Made by a program: the position numbers and the translations under genes. A DNA stretch of 64,000 bases. Origin: RPQJ01 sp963793005 (GTDB lineage Bacteria > Pseudomonadota > Gammaproteobacteria > Steroidobacterales > Steroidobacteraceae). The DNA is taken from positions 1,178,001 to 1,242,000 of the forward strand of contig CAWBYP010000002.1 in assembly GCA_963793005.1 (NCBI GenBank), given 5' to 3'. Below the pieces are notes generated by a model. That model did no database searches. It was not told the origin of the DNA and saw only the letters and a list, made by a program, of their open reading frames with translations. Shown piece after piece: positions 50,499-58,854 of this stretch (the stretch's first letter is position 1; each line of letters begins with the position of its first letter).

Positions 50499-50936
50499 GT
50501 GGCCGACCGCGGGGAAGTACTGCTCGCCTTCGACTACGGGACCCGTCGCATCGGCGTGGCGGTCGGCCAGACCACGACGGGCACAGCCAGCCCGGCCGGA
50601 GTCATAGGGGCCGGCGCAGGCCCCGACTGGACCGCGCTCGAGCGCTGCGTGCAGGAGTGGTCCCCCGCCCGCCTGCTGGTGGGTCTCCCCTATAATATGG
50701 ACGGTTCAGAGACGGTCCTCACGGGAGCGTGCCGCGCCTTCGCCGGCCAGCTGACGCGGCGCTTCGGCCTGCCTGTGGAGTTCGTGGACGAACGCCTGAC
50801 CTCGGTGACGGCACAGGCCGACCTGCGCGAGGTGCGGCGCTCGGGCGCGCGCGCGCGACGGGTGACGCGCGAGGACATCGACGCGAACGCGGCACGCCTG
50901 ATCCTCGAGACGTGGCTGCGCGCACACGCAACCTGA
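50499..50936 (+). CDS. ruvX: Holliday junction resolvase-like protein RuvX (YqgF)
   Basis: 145-residue RNase H-like protein implicated in 16S rRNA 5'-end maturation. Acidic catalytic positions are visible in LLAFDYGTRRIGVAVG and VEFVDERLTS, with LVGLPYNMDGSE in between. The terminal D-x-x-A-A helix is EDIDANAARLIL. The GTG start lies 8 bp after yqgE. The open frame extends upstream through yqgE without homology. Confidence 0.92.
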   Translation: MADRGEVLLAFDYGTRRIGVAVGQTTTGTASPAGVIGAGAGPDWTALERCVQEWSPARLLVGLPYNMDGSETVLTGACRAFAGQLTRRFGLPVEFVDERLTSVTAQADLREVRRSGARARRVTREDIDANAARLILETWLRAHAT

Positions 50937-50949
50937 CCTGGAGCAAGAC

Positions 50950-51951
50950 GTGACCACCGATACCGGAGCCGAACTGCAGCGCGACCCCGAGGGACGGCTG
51001 CGACACTTCCTGACCCTCGAAGGCCTTGGGCGCGACGAACTCGAGCAGTTGCTCGACCTGGCGCAGTTCTACGTGCGGACTCCGGGCGACATGCCGCCGC
51101 GCGACCAGACGCTCGCGGGCCGGACGGTCGCGAACCTGTTCTTCGAGCCGAGCACCCGCACCCGCGTCTCGTTCGAACTCGCCGCCCGGCGCCTCGGCGC
51201 CGACGTCGTCAACCTGGACCTGCAGTCGTCCTCGCGGGTCAAGGGCGAGACGGTGCTCGACACTATCTATACGCTGCAGGCGATGCTGGTGGACGTGTTC
51301 GTGATGCGCGACGCCGAACCGGGCCTGCCCGCCTACGTCGCGCAGCATGTCGCGCCGCACGCCTGTGTTCTCAATGCCGGCGAGGCGCACGTTTCCCACC
51401 CCACGCAGGGACTGCTCGACACGCTGACGATCCGGCAGCACAAGGGTGACCTGCGCACGACCAGCGTCGCGATCGTCGGCGACATCCTGCACTCGCGCGT
51501 TGCCCGCTCCACCGGGACCGCGCTGCTCGCGCTCGGTGTCGGTGAGCTGCGACTGGTGAGCCCGGCGAGCCTGATGCCCGAGGCGGGCGAACTCGCCGGC
51601 GCCAGCCGTTACCACTCGCTCGCGGACGGAATTCGTGGCGCGGACGTGGTCATGGCGCTGCGTATCCAGCACGAGCGCATCCCGGACTCCGCAGCGCTGG
51701 ACATCGACGCGTTCAACCGCGAGTGGGGCGTCACGGCGGAGAACCTGCGATACGCGAAGCCGGACGCCATCGTGATGCACCCGGGGCCGATGAACCGCGG
51801 CGTGGAGATCACCAACGAGGTTGCCGACGGCCCGCAGTCGGTCATCCGCCAGCAGGTGAGCAACGGTGTGGCCGTGCGCATGGCGGTGCTCGCCACCATC
51901 GTGCGCAACGTCCAGGCGCGCAACGTCGAAGCAGGCCGGAGGGCTGGATGA
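50950..51951 (+). CDS. pyrB: Aspartate carbamoyltransferase catalytic subunit
   Basis: 333 residues. It catalyses the first committed pyrimidine step. The carbamoyl-phosphate loop FFEPSTRTRVSFE, the SHPTQGLLD segment and the aspartate-site HPGPMNRGVE are intact. The start is GTG. In Pseudomonas pyrR precedes and a pyrC-like gene follows; here pyrR is missing and pyrK follows with a 4-nt overlap (ATGA). Confidence 0.95.
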   Translation: MTTDTGAELQRDPEGRLRHFLTLEGLGRDELEQLLDLAQFYVRTPGDMPPRDQTLAGRTVANLFFEPSTRTRVSFELAARRLGADVVNLDLQSSSRVKGETVLDTIYTLQAMLVDVFVMRDAEPGLPAYVAQHVAPHACVLNAGEAHVSHPTQGLLDTLTIRQHKGDLRTTSVAIVGDILHSRVARSTGTALLALGVGELRLVSPASLMPEAGELAGASRYHSLADGIRGADVVMALRIQHERIPDSAALDIDAFNREWGVTAENLRYAKPDAIVMHPGPMNRGVEITNEVADGPQSVIRQQVSNGVAVRMAVLATIVRNVQARNVEAGRRAG

Positions 51952-52838
51952 GCGAGCGGGCCCACCGCGGCACGATCTTCGTCGAGGATGCGACGCTGCT
52001 CGCGCAGCAGGAGTACCCGGGCGACCAGTTCGTGATCCGGCTCGGCGCGCCGAAGTGCGCACGAGCAGCGACCCCCGGCAGTTTTGCCCACCTGACCTGC
52101 GATCCGCTGATTCCGATGCGCCGCCCGCTCTCGATCATGCGGGCCGATCCCAAGGCTGGCTGGATCGACATCCTCTACAAGATCGTGGGTCCGGGCCTCG
52201 AGGCGCTGTCGAAGCAGCCGGTCGGCGCGACGATTTCGGTCATGGGCCCGATCGGCCAGGGCTTCGTGGCGTCGCCGTCTCGCCCACGAACCCTGCTGGT
52301 CGGCGGCGGCGTTGGAATCCCGCCGATGGTGTTCCTGGCCGACTCGCTCCGCTCACGCAGCGACGCGCAATGGCAACCGCTCGCGCTGATGGGTTCCGAG
52401 ATCCCATTCCCGTTCCGCGCGCGGCCGTCGACCATCATGGTGCCGGGCATGCCAGCCGGGGCGATCGCCTGCATGCCGCTGCTCGACGACTGGGGCGTGC
52501 CGAGCCGGCTTGCGACGCTGGCAGGATATCCCGGCTGCTTCGACGGCTACGTGACCGACCTCGCCGCCGCGTGGCTGGCCTCACTGGATGCAGCCGCACT
52601 GGGGGAAGTCGAGATATTCGCCTGCGGTCCGACGCCGATGTTGAAGGCAACGGCCATCGTGGCGCGTCGATTCGGCGTGCCCTGCCAGGTGTCACTCGAG
52701 GAGTTCATGGCCTGCGCGGTCGGCGGCTGCGCGGGGTGCACGGTACCGGTGGTCACCGAAGCCGGGCTCGCGATGAAGCGCGTCTGCGTGGACGGACCGG
52801 TGTTCGACGCCAACGCGGTGTTTCCGCCGGCCGCATAG
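51948..52838 (+). CDS. pyrK: PyrK-like dihydroorotate dehydrogenase electron-transfer subunit
   Basis: 296 residues of the ferredoxin-reductase superfamily. The FAD site is MRRPLSIMR, the NAD site LLVGGGVGIPPMVF, and the PyrK-type [2Fe-2S] cysteines follow as CAVGGCAGC and RVCVDGP. In class 1B systems PyrK passes electrons from dihydroorotate dehydrogenase to NAD. No pyrD is adjacent, and gammaproteobacteria usually have the quinone-linked class 2 enzyme, so the partner is open. The overlap with pyrB supports a pyrimidine role. Confidence 0.85.
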   Translation: MSERAHRGTIFVEDATLLAQQEYPGDQFVIRLGAPKCARAATPGSFAHLTCDPLIPMRRPLSIMRADPKAGWIDILYKIVGPGLEALSKQPVGATISVMGPIGQGFVASPSRPRTLLVGGGVGIPPMVFLADSLRSRSDAQWQPLALMGSEIPFPFRARPSTIMVPGMPAGAIACMPLLDDWGVPSRLATLAGYPGCFDGYVTDLAAAWLASLDAAALGEVEIFACGPTPMLKATAIVARRFGVPCQVSLEEFMACAVGGCAGCTVPVVTEAGLAMKRVCVDGPVFDANAVFPPAA

Positions 52839-52963
52839 TCGCGACCCGAGAGAGCTACGGCCTCTCGATCTGGCTCAACTTCCACCAACTCCCGCGCCCC
52901 GACCGACGGCGGCGTACACTGGATGGCAGCGCCGCGTCCGCTTCAACCTGAGGAGACGATATC

Positions 52964-53599
52964 GTGCAAGCGCTGAGGGCCGCATCGTTGGTGGCTACCA
53001 TCGCCGTGCTCACGATTCCAACCGCCATGGCCATCGAGGAACCGGGCTTCCAGGTGCTCGAAAAGGACGGCAGCTTCGAGCTTCGCGAATACGCACCGTA
53101 TGTCGTCGCCCAGACTCGTGTCGAAGCCCGCTTCCAGGACGCCGGCAGCGTCGCCTTCCAACGCTTGTTCCGCTACATCAGCGGCAAGAACGTCGCGCAG
53201 CAGAAGATCGCCATGACTGCACCCGTGATCCAGTCGCGCGGCGAAAAGATCGCAATGACAGCACCGGTCTCGCAGGTCGCCGACGGTAGCGCTTTCCTGG
53301 TCGCCTTCACGCTGCCATCCACCTACACGCTCGCAACAGCACCGAAGCCGCTGGACCCGACCATCCAGATTCGCGAGGTACCGGCCCAAGTCATTGCCTG
53401 CTGGCGCTACTCGGGCCGCTGGACAGTCGACAACTATCGGCAAAACGAAACGCTGCTTCGCGAACGGATCAAGGCCCGCGGCCTTGTCGCGCGCGGCGAC
53501 GCGATTCTAGCCCGCTACAATCCTCCGTTCACTCCCTGGTTCCTGCGCCGCAACGAAGTGCTGATCCCGGTTGCTCCGCTCGCTGCCGGACGACTCTAA
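52964..53599 (+). CDS. SOUL/HEBP-family heme-binding protein, exported
   Basis: 211 residues from a GTG start with GAGGAGACG upstream. A signal peptide (about 1-22, ending TAMA) is followed by a SOUL domain with ELREYAPYVVAQTRV, FQRLFRYISGKN and the duplicated IAMTAPV strands. The C-terminal ARYNPPFTPWFLRRNEV is also typical. Proteins of this family bind heme or tetrapyrroles; the bacterial role is unknown. It stands alone after pyrK. Confidence 0.88.
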   Translation: MQALRAASLVATIAVLTIPTAMAIEEPGFQVLEKDGSFELREYAPYVVAQTRVEARFQDAGSVAFQRLFRYISGKNVAQQKIAMTAPVIQSRGEKIAMTAPVSQVADGSAFLVAFTLPSTYTLATAPKPLDPTIQIREVPAQVIACWRYSGRWTVDNYRQNETLLRERIKARGLVARGDAILARYNPPFTPWFLRRNEVLIPVAPLAAGRL

Positions 53600-53687
53600 A
53601 GCCCTGCACTACTGAAAGCGGGGGGACGTCGGGTTCACTTGACGACGAAGCTTACGGAAGTACGGACACTTTTCTGGAGGCTGAGCA

Positions 53688-55142
53688 ATGAATACGGATT
53701 TGGTCAACTGGCGTCACAAGCTCGCAGCGGTGCTTTCGCTTGTTGCGGTGTTGGCGTTATTCGCGGATTCAGTGGACGCTGCGCAATCCAACGCAACGGC
53801 CGAACCATCCGACGATTGGCGGGAGACCTACGCCTATACGCTCGGCACCCAGGCGTTCGTCTATGGGTTCCCCTGGGTCTTCCTGCCACAGATTCGCTAT
53901 GACTGGGTAACCCAGCCGCGCAACCCCGAGTGGATTCCCTATCTGCCACTCAATCAATTCTGGAACTCGACGGAATTGGCCACCGCAGCCTATCGGGACG
54001 GCGGCTCGCCTAACAATGACACCCTGTATTCGATGGCGGTGCTCAACCTTTCGAAAGAGCCGTTGATCCTGTCGGTGCCTGATGTTGGCCAGCGTTACTA
54101 CACCTTCGAAATGGCTTCGTTCGATTCGGACAATTTTGCCTATGTGGGAACCCGTACGACCGGGAACAAGGCCGGCCACTACGCGATTGTCGGCCCGAGA
54201 TGGAAGGGCATCCTTCCCGAAGGAGTTGTGGCCTTGCCGGCCTCGCGCACCGATTCCGCGCTGGTGTTCGGGCGCACCCTGGTCTACGACGAGGCGGATC
54301 TTGCAAATGTTCACAAGCTCCAGGCCCAGTACCAGCTCACTCCCCTGAGCCAGTGGGGCGTGACCAGTCCGCCGAAGCAGGCAGACGACCGCAACGTGTG
54401 GAAGCCCTTTGATCCGAAGACTGATCCGCTTGCCGCGTTCAAGACCATGAACAAGGCAATGACCGAGAATCCGCCCGATGAGGGCCACAAGTCGATGGTG
54501 GCCAATTTCGCTTCTATCGGCGTCGGACCTGGCCAGGATGTCACCAAGATGGATGCCGCCACTCAGCGTGGACTGGCACGTGCCGCAGTGGACGGCATGA
54601 AGGTGCTGCGCGGTGCCATCAGCACGGGTCTCGGCAAAAAGATCAACGGCTGGACCTACCCGCCCGCTACTTTTGGCCGTGCCGGACTGCACGATGATTT
54701 CCTGTTGCGTGCTTCGTTGCAATGTCTGGGCGGCATCATCGCCAACGATCCGGCTGAAGCAATCTACATGAACACCTTTTTTGATGTCGACGGGAACAAA
54801 TTGTCGGGCGCGAATCGATATGTAGTGCACTTCCCGGCAGGTCAATTGCCGGATGTGAAAGCGTTCTGGTCGCTGACCATGTATGGCGTCGACAATAATC
54901 TGGTGGCGAACCCGATCAACAGATACAAACTGGGCAGCTATCCGAAAGGCGCCATGCAAATTGATGCTGACGGCGGCCTGACCCTGTACCTGCAGAACGA
55001 ATCGCCCGGCAAGGAAAAAGAAAGCAACTGGTTGCCGGCACCGAAAGAGGCGTTCTATCTGGTCCTGCGCACCTACTTGCCGGGGCCCAAGTTGCTCGCG
55101 CAGGAATGGGTGCCGCCTGCTGTAGTGGCCGTTGCTCATTAG
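53688..55142 (+). CDS. DUF1254/DUF1214 exported protein
   Basis: 484 residues. A signal peptide (about 1-32, ending DSVDA) is followed by a DUF1254 domain (AYTLGTQAFVYGFPWVFLPQ, NNDTLYSMAVLNLSKEPLIL) and a DUF1214 domain near the end (VVHFPAGQLPDVKAFWSLTM, NRYKLGSYPKGAMQIDADGG). Function is unknown for the family. Third-position GC looks lower than in the neighbours (many A/T-ending codons such as CTGATGCT-type runs), which may mean recent transfer. The ATG follows TGGAGGCTGAGCA. Confidence 0.88.
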   Translation: MNTDLVNWRHKLAAVLSLVAVLALFADSVDAAQSNATAEPSDDWRETYAYTLGTQAFVYGFPWVFLPQIRYDWVTQPRNPEWIPYLPLNQFWNSTELATAAYRDGGSPNNDTLYSMAVLNLSKEPLILSVPDVGQRYYTFEMASFDSDNFAYVGTRTTGNKAGHYAIVGPRWKGILPEGVVALPASRTDSALVFGRTLVYDEADLANVHKLQAQYQLTPLSQWGVTSPPKQADDRNVWKPFDPKTDPLAAFKTMNKAMTENPPDEGHKSMVANFASIGVGPGQDVTKMDAATQRGLARAAVDGMKVLRGAISTGLGKKINGWTYPPATFGRAGLHDDFLLRASLQCLGGIIANDPAEAIYMNTFFDVDGNKLSGANRYVVHFPAGQLPDVKAFWSLTMYGVDNNLVANPINRYKLGSYPKGAMQIDADGGLTLYLQNESPGKEKESNWLPAPKEAFYLVLRTYLPGPKLLAQEWVPPAVVAVAH

Positions 55143-55255
55143 CGATTCGCCCGGATATCCGCAGGGTGGCAACGCTTTACCTGTCGACCCTGCGGAGCCG
55201 CGCGATTGAATCGTCGCGAGTCTCGCAGACGCTATCGAGTGTGAGCGTGTGGTGC

Positions 55256-55954
55256 TCAGCCGAGCTCGCGAACCTCACTCACCGTGATTACCCGGTCGAT
55301 TCGGGTGCCGTCCCAGCGATAGCGGAAGTGCTTGCCCTGGACGGGCAGTGAGACGGTGCGGGTGCGGAAGGCGGCGATGCACTCGCCGCCATCGCGTCGG
55401 GCACTCAGGTAGTTCAATCCCCACGACCCAGCGGCGCGACGCTCCGCGGCGAAGGCCTGGCATGCAGGATAGGTGCTGATGTCGGGGTCCCGCATCGTGC
55501 TCCAGGCGCGACCGCGGAGGTCATCCAGCGGCTGCAGTACTTTGCCGGCGTAGCAGCGGCGCTCGACTTCGATCGGGGGTTCTGCGGTCTCGCGCAGAAA
55601 GCGTGCGGTGTGGAAGACCGTTTCAGCGACGGCCGTGTCCTCGTCGAGCGCGGCATAGTAGGCGCCGTGCGTTCCGTCGCTGAATCGCGTCGGGCGACCG
55701 AGGTGCGTGAAGGCCGCCATCACCACGGTAGCGCCCGGGCCCGTGACCCAATCTTCCTTCGGCACGCGGTAGAGGTCGCCAGCCGCGGCGCGCAGCCGAT
55801 CGTTGGTCAGGCCCTCGACGGCGTAGAGGATTTCCAATTCGTCGGCGTCCGCGAGCGATTCAAAGATCTCGATCGGCGGGAATCGCGACGGGATGATCCG
55901 GTATTGCCGCCGTCCGCTCAGGTCTCGGCGACGGATGCGGGTCTTAACCGCCAC
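55256..55954 (-). CDS. RES-domain toxin
   Basis: 232 residues with RES-family landmarks: a conserved Arg in RRQYRIIPSRFPP, YYALDEDTAVAETVFHTARF (the Glu of the active cleft) and a C-terminal Ser-rich part. Characterised RES toxins attack NAD or ADP-ribosylate targets; I infer the same class. The GTG start is chosen because it overlaps the antitoxin stop by 11 nt, the usual arrangement. The RES-Xre order (antitoxin first) matches MbcTA/ParST-type pairs. Confidence 0.85.
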   Translation of the reverse strand: MAVKTRIRRRDLSGRRQYRIIPSRFPPIEIFESLADADELEILYAVEGLTNDRLRAAAGDLYRVPKEDWVTGPGATVVMAAFTHLGRPTRFSDGTHGAYYAALDEDTAVAETVFHTARFLRETAEPPIEVERRCYAGKVLQPLDDLRGRAWSTMRDPDISTYPACQAFAAERRAAGSWGLNYLSARRDGGECIAAFRTRTVSLPVQGKHFRYRWDGTRIDRVITVSEVRELG

Positions 55955-56357
55955 GCCAGGCGTCCAGGTGACGGCGCACCTGGTAGAGGTCGTCGACACG
56001 GCCTTGCTTCATGACGTCGAGTGCCGGGCGGCCGCCAAAGGCCATGTTGTCGCGCTTCACCCAGGCGTTTGCCCGCTCCCTGATCGGCAACAGGATGGCG
56101 AGCGCCTTGTAGATGCCGAGCATCACGCTGATTCGCTCGAGCGTGTCGGCGGGCAGGCCGGCGACTTCTCCGGCGCGCCAGCGGTAGAACGTGCGACGGC
56201 TCGGCTGGCCGAGCAGCGTGAGCTGGTCGGCTGGGGTGAGTCCCCATTCGGTCGCGAGATTGAAGAACGCCTTGAGCGCTACCGAATCGACGCGGTTACG
56301 GTCGAAGGCCGTGAGGGGTCGGGCTTGCGGGGTGGGCCGGGCGCGGGTGGTGTTCAT
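55944..56357 (-). CDS. Xre/MbcA/ParS-type antitoxin
   Basis: 137 residues. The N-terminal half has a Xre-type helix-turn-helix (TEWGLTPADQLTLLGQPSRR then FYRWRAGEV). The C-terminal half is the DUF2384 toxin-binding domain (ANAWVKRDNMAFGGRPALDV followed by MKQGRVDDLYQVRRHLDAW). The ATG at 56357 is preferred over one at 56423, which would place the operator inside the gene. It probably represses its own promoter via the palindrome upstream. Confidence 0.88.
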   Translation of the reverse strand: MNTTRARPTPQARPLTAFDRNRVDSVALKAFFNLATEWGLTPADQLTLLGQPSRRTFYRWRAGEVAGLPADTLERISVMLGIYKALAILLPIRERANAWVKRDNMAFGGRPALDVMKQGRVDDLYQVRRHLDAWRGG

Positions 56358-56364
56358 TGCAGTA

Positions 56365-56378
56365 GTGCCAATTGGCAC
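56365..56378. promoter_or_regulatory. Palindromic operator of the RES-Xre pair
   Basis: GTGCCAATTGGCAC is a perfect 14-bp palindrome between the predicted -10 and the antitoxin start, overlapping the likely transcription start. It is a good binding site for a dimeric Xre antitoxin. Confidence 0.7.
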
Positions 56379-56383
56379 ATATA

Positions 56384-56412
56384 AATATACCGCGTGCCGG
56401 GTGGCGGGGCAA
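56384..56412 (-). promoter_or_regulatory. Promoter of the RES-Xre pair
   Basis: On the minus strand TTGCCC (56407-56412) and TATATT (56384-56389) are separated by 17 bp. The AT-rich -10 region stands out in GC-rich surroundings. A second TTATAT overlaps the end of the -10 and may be an alternative. Confidence 0.6.
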
Positions 56413-56706
56413 GGGATGGGCACTGCTGGGGGCGCTGAAAGCGGACGGTGTACGGGGAGAAACGACCCGGAGCGGACCCGTGTAAAAACTGTAGCAGGAG
56501 GCTGGCTGACAACTCGAGGGTGGGCTTGTTCTCACAAAGCAGGGGAAATATGCCCGCAAACAAAAGTCTTGGCGAGCTTGCTCTACCGGTGATGACGGCA
56601 TAACTCATAGCTGGCGCGGGCTAAGGAAATTTTCGGGCTCCTAGGCAAGATCACAAGTACGCTGCGCGACACAGGACATCGTGACTTTTCCCAAGAAGGC
56701 GTAACC
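56413..56706. other. Intergenic gap, no gene seen
   Basis: No convincing coding frame, RNA gene or terminator was recognised. GC content drops toward the right end. The stretch separates the toxin-antitoxin promoter from the carbonic anhydrase remnant. AAGAAGGCGTAACC before position 56707 looks like a remnant ribosome-binding site. Confidence 0.5.
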
Positions 56707-56853
56707 ATGACCACATCGACCACCGACAAGCTTCTGGAGAACAACTCACGTTATGTCCGCGGCGAGGCGGTGCACGTCGCAGCGCATCCAGGTCAGCAGC
56801 CCATTCAACCTTCGAAACGCGTAGCGGTTGTCGCCTGCATGGACGCCCGCCTG
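56707..56853 (+). pseudogene. Beta-carbonic anhydrase, 5' fragment
   Basis: The frame begins with MTTSTTDKLLENNSRYV and reaches the family core KRVAVVACMDARL, which holds the first zinc ligand Cys and the catalytic Asp-Arg pair. After ARL the similarity stops and the frame runs into unrelated sequence ending at a stop at 56925. The continuation is found about 800 bp away (57653-57747). Confidence 0.75.
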
Positions 56854-56880
56854 GAAACGCCGCGTTTCTGCTCAGTGACT

Positions 56881-56953
56881 GTCCGCTCTGGCCTTTGGCC
56901 AACCCCAGGCCTTAAATCGGCATGAACAAGCTAAACAGGTCCGCTTCCGACCC
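56881..56953. repeat. 73-bp direct repeat, copy 1
   Basis: It shares most of its length with 58668-58743. The strongest block is CAAGCTAAACAGGTCCGC and the bases around it, ending TTCCGACCC. In this copy the block is followed by GAAGCGG, so CCGCTTC-CGACCC-GAAGCGG forms a hairpin that copy 2 lacks. It overlaps the 3' end of the minus-strand BamE-like remnant. Confidence 0.8.
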
Positions 56954-57334
56954 GAAGCGGGCAGACGCCGCGGGATTTGTCAGGGATCCGCAAGTCTATC
57001 ACGGCTCGCGCAAGCGACGACCTTGCGCGAGTTAGCGTCGAATTTGACACTTCCTCCGACGGGTCACCGTAGTACCAGACCGTCTGAAACACACTACTCG
57101 CATCAATCTTCGTAGGACTACCGAGGAGCTTCTCTACGCCACGTTCAGACATGCCTCTTTGTAGCTTGCGCCAGTTCGCCTTGTCAGACGCGACGGGGGC
57201 AGATGCAGTTCGCTCCCGCAACCGCTCTTCAAGATCGGCCACTCGGCGTTCCAGTACTCGAACAGCCTCTTCAAGCTTTTGTACCGGTCATCATTGCCGG
57301 ATTGCGCGAACAGCTGGCTTGAGAAAAGCAACAC
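56931..57334 (-). pseudogene. BamE/SmpA-like exported protein, frameshifted
   Basis: The 3' two thirds are in one frame: a coiled coil (VADLEERLRERTASAPV) and a BamE/SmpA-type domain (WRKLQRGMSERGVEKLLGSP, VFQTVWYYGDPS). The 5' part, LLFSSQLFAQSGNDDRY, looks like the end of a signal peptide but lies in the other frame. The two meet near CAAAAGCTTGAAGAG at about 57280. No ATG start is visible in the signal-peptide frame. The C-terminus RVGSGPV is encoded by the repeat. Either the gene is dead or one base is wrong. Function is unknown. Confidence 0.55.
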
Positions 57335-57652
57335 GAGGCGGGATGAGAGACAAGAGGCGAGGCGGAGGGTGATGTTTGCCAGAGGGGATTTTGCGCCGCA
57401 ACGGCTGCCGCGGATATCGCTATCCTAACACGGAACTCTCCAGTGGTTGAGCGAAAGGAATCGTGCGTTCTCAAGAAGGCTAACCACCCGTTCCACCACG
57501 ACGCGGCTTGCGACCGCGCGAGTGAGCGCTGGCGTTCGCCGACCAACATGACCGCTTTTTGCCTCCCGGCCGACGGACCGGCAGCTCTGGCGATTGCCGA
57601 CCTTGGCAGGTACCAGCCAGCCACCTGACCTGGAAGCCCGGACGGCTGCTTC

Positions 57653-57747
57653 AATGTCGAGGACTTGCTGGGCCTGCAAACCGGCGAGGCACACATTATC
57701 CGTAACGCCGGCGGAGTCGTTACGAAGACGCGATCCGGTCCCTGATG
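57653..57747 (+). pseudogene. Beta-carbonic anhydrase, displaced second fragment
   Basis: NVEDLLGLQTGEAHIIRNAG followed by GVVT is the segment that should directly follow CMDARL. One base is missing after GTTAC; restoring it yields EDAIRSLM, again the family sequence. Everything beyond that (the HxxC zinc ligands and the C-terminal half) is absent. The GDSL remnant begins 90 bp later. Confidence 0.75.
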
Positions 57748-57836
57748 TGGTTTAAAGGATTCCATCTGGCCGCCGTCGCGCGTGCAGAACGTCGAAACCA
57801 CGAGAATGAACCGGTGACGCAAGGGGGAATAGCATC

Positions 57837-58599
57837 ATGAATCGTATCAATCGCATAGCGGGCCTGTTGGCCGCGCTGGCCATGACTGCCATTCGGTGCC
57901 GGCCGGGGCGACGGCATCGACAACATTGTGTTCTTTGGAGATAGCATTTCGCATCACATACTGCTCAACACGAATGAAATCGTACTGATCCAAGGGCGAA
58001 CATCACCACATCATCACCCAAGTCGAGACGCCACGGTGTCCGCGGCGTGCGTGCGCGACGCTCGCTTCCAGGTCGACGCGATCACACCCGCTGCGGCATT
58101 CGCACGGCGTGGACGATGCAGTGGAATGCCGCCCTGGAGGCGGCCTGGACCAGCTGGCGCTGCCGGGGGCGGTGATAACTTCCTTTGATTTCTACTCTTT
58201 CGCCAAGGATCCGGAACTGCTGGCGGCGTTCGCCAATACGACCGACGCATGTCTCACCGCCTCGTCGATCTGCAGCAATCCGGCCTCTAACTTCTACTGG
58301 GATACGTTCCATCCGTCATCAACGAGCCACGCCCTACTGGCTGGGGCGTTGCATCGGGCAATGGTCGCCACGTTCTTTCAGCAACTACTTGCCGACGTGA
58401 TGGGTGTCGGCCCGGGCAAGAGCCTGGCAGACAAGGTCGTGTATGCGCAGGCTAGCAGTTGGCTAGTTTACGGACGACCTGCTCAAGGCCGGCCTGGAAG
58501 GGGAACAGAAAACCGAAGAAGTGCTCGGGGCAGTTGGCAACAAGCCTGTTGGACGATGCCGGTGACATCAAGACGGCAATTGGGTGCGGCAACCAATAG
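57837..58599 (+). pseudogene. GDSL/SGNH-family esterase, decayed
   Basis: An ATG after AAGGGGGAAT starts a signal peptide (NRINRIAGLLAALAMTA). After a frameshift the block I motif appears as IDNIVFFGDSIS. Further shifts lead to WNAALEA, then LDQLALPGAVITSFDFYSF, FANTTDACLT and block V as FYWDTFHPSSTSHALLAG (catalytic Asp and His present). The end reads LLDDAGDIKTAIGCGNQ and a stop at 58597-58599. At least four frame changes and a loss in the middle are needed to join these pieces, so the gene is not functional as written. Confidence 0.75.
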
Positions 58600-58631
58600 T
58601 CGAATCGTTGCCCGAGATGATTGCAGTCACG

Positions 58632-58660
58632 ACCCCGGCCCAAGCCGGGGTCTATTTATC
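58632..58660 (+). terminator. Terminator-like hairpin after the GDSL remnant
   Basis: ACCCCGGC and GCCGGGGT form a perfect 8-bp stem with a CCAA loop, followed by CTATTTATC. It sits 33 bp after the esterase stop. Confidence 0.65.
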
Positions 58661-58667
58661 CGGGGAA

Positions 58668-58743
58668 GGTCTGATTCTGGCCGTTAGCCGACCCCAGGCC
58701 CTTAAACCGGAATGAACAAGCTAAACAGGTCCGCTTCCGACCC
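58668..58743. repeat. 73-bp direct repeat, copy 2
   Basis: Same orientation as copy 1, 1.79 kb away. The conserved part runs from the TCTGGCC region through CCCCAGGCC to TTCCGACCC, with a few substitutions and one indel. It lies about 110 bp after the stop of the TolB/TPR remnant, on its 3' side. Like copy 1 it sits just downstream of a minus-strand gene. Confidence 0.8.
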
Positions 58744-58854
58744 TTACGAGACGGTCGCGAGCGGCTGCTATCCGGAACCCGGGCTGAGCCGGCGTAGGAC
58801 CGCGCGAAAGCAATTGCGTCGGTGAAGCCCGGCGATCATGGATATCGGCGCATC

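Noticed and set aside
57425..57694. A transposase fragment on the minus strand between the carbonic anhydrase pieces
   Set aside because: I saw a vaguely familiar tail in one frame but no DDE or other catalytic motif and no terminal inverted repeats, so I do not call it.
56881..58743. Integron attC sites at the two 73-bp repeats
   Set aside because: The core sites do not fit RYYYAAC and GTTRRRY, and no integrase is visible. A generic dispersed repeat explains the data better.
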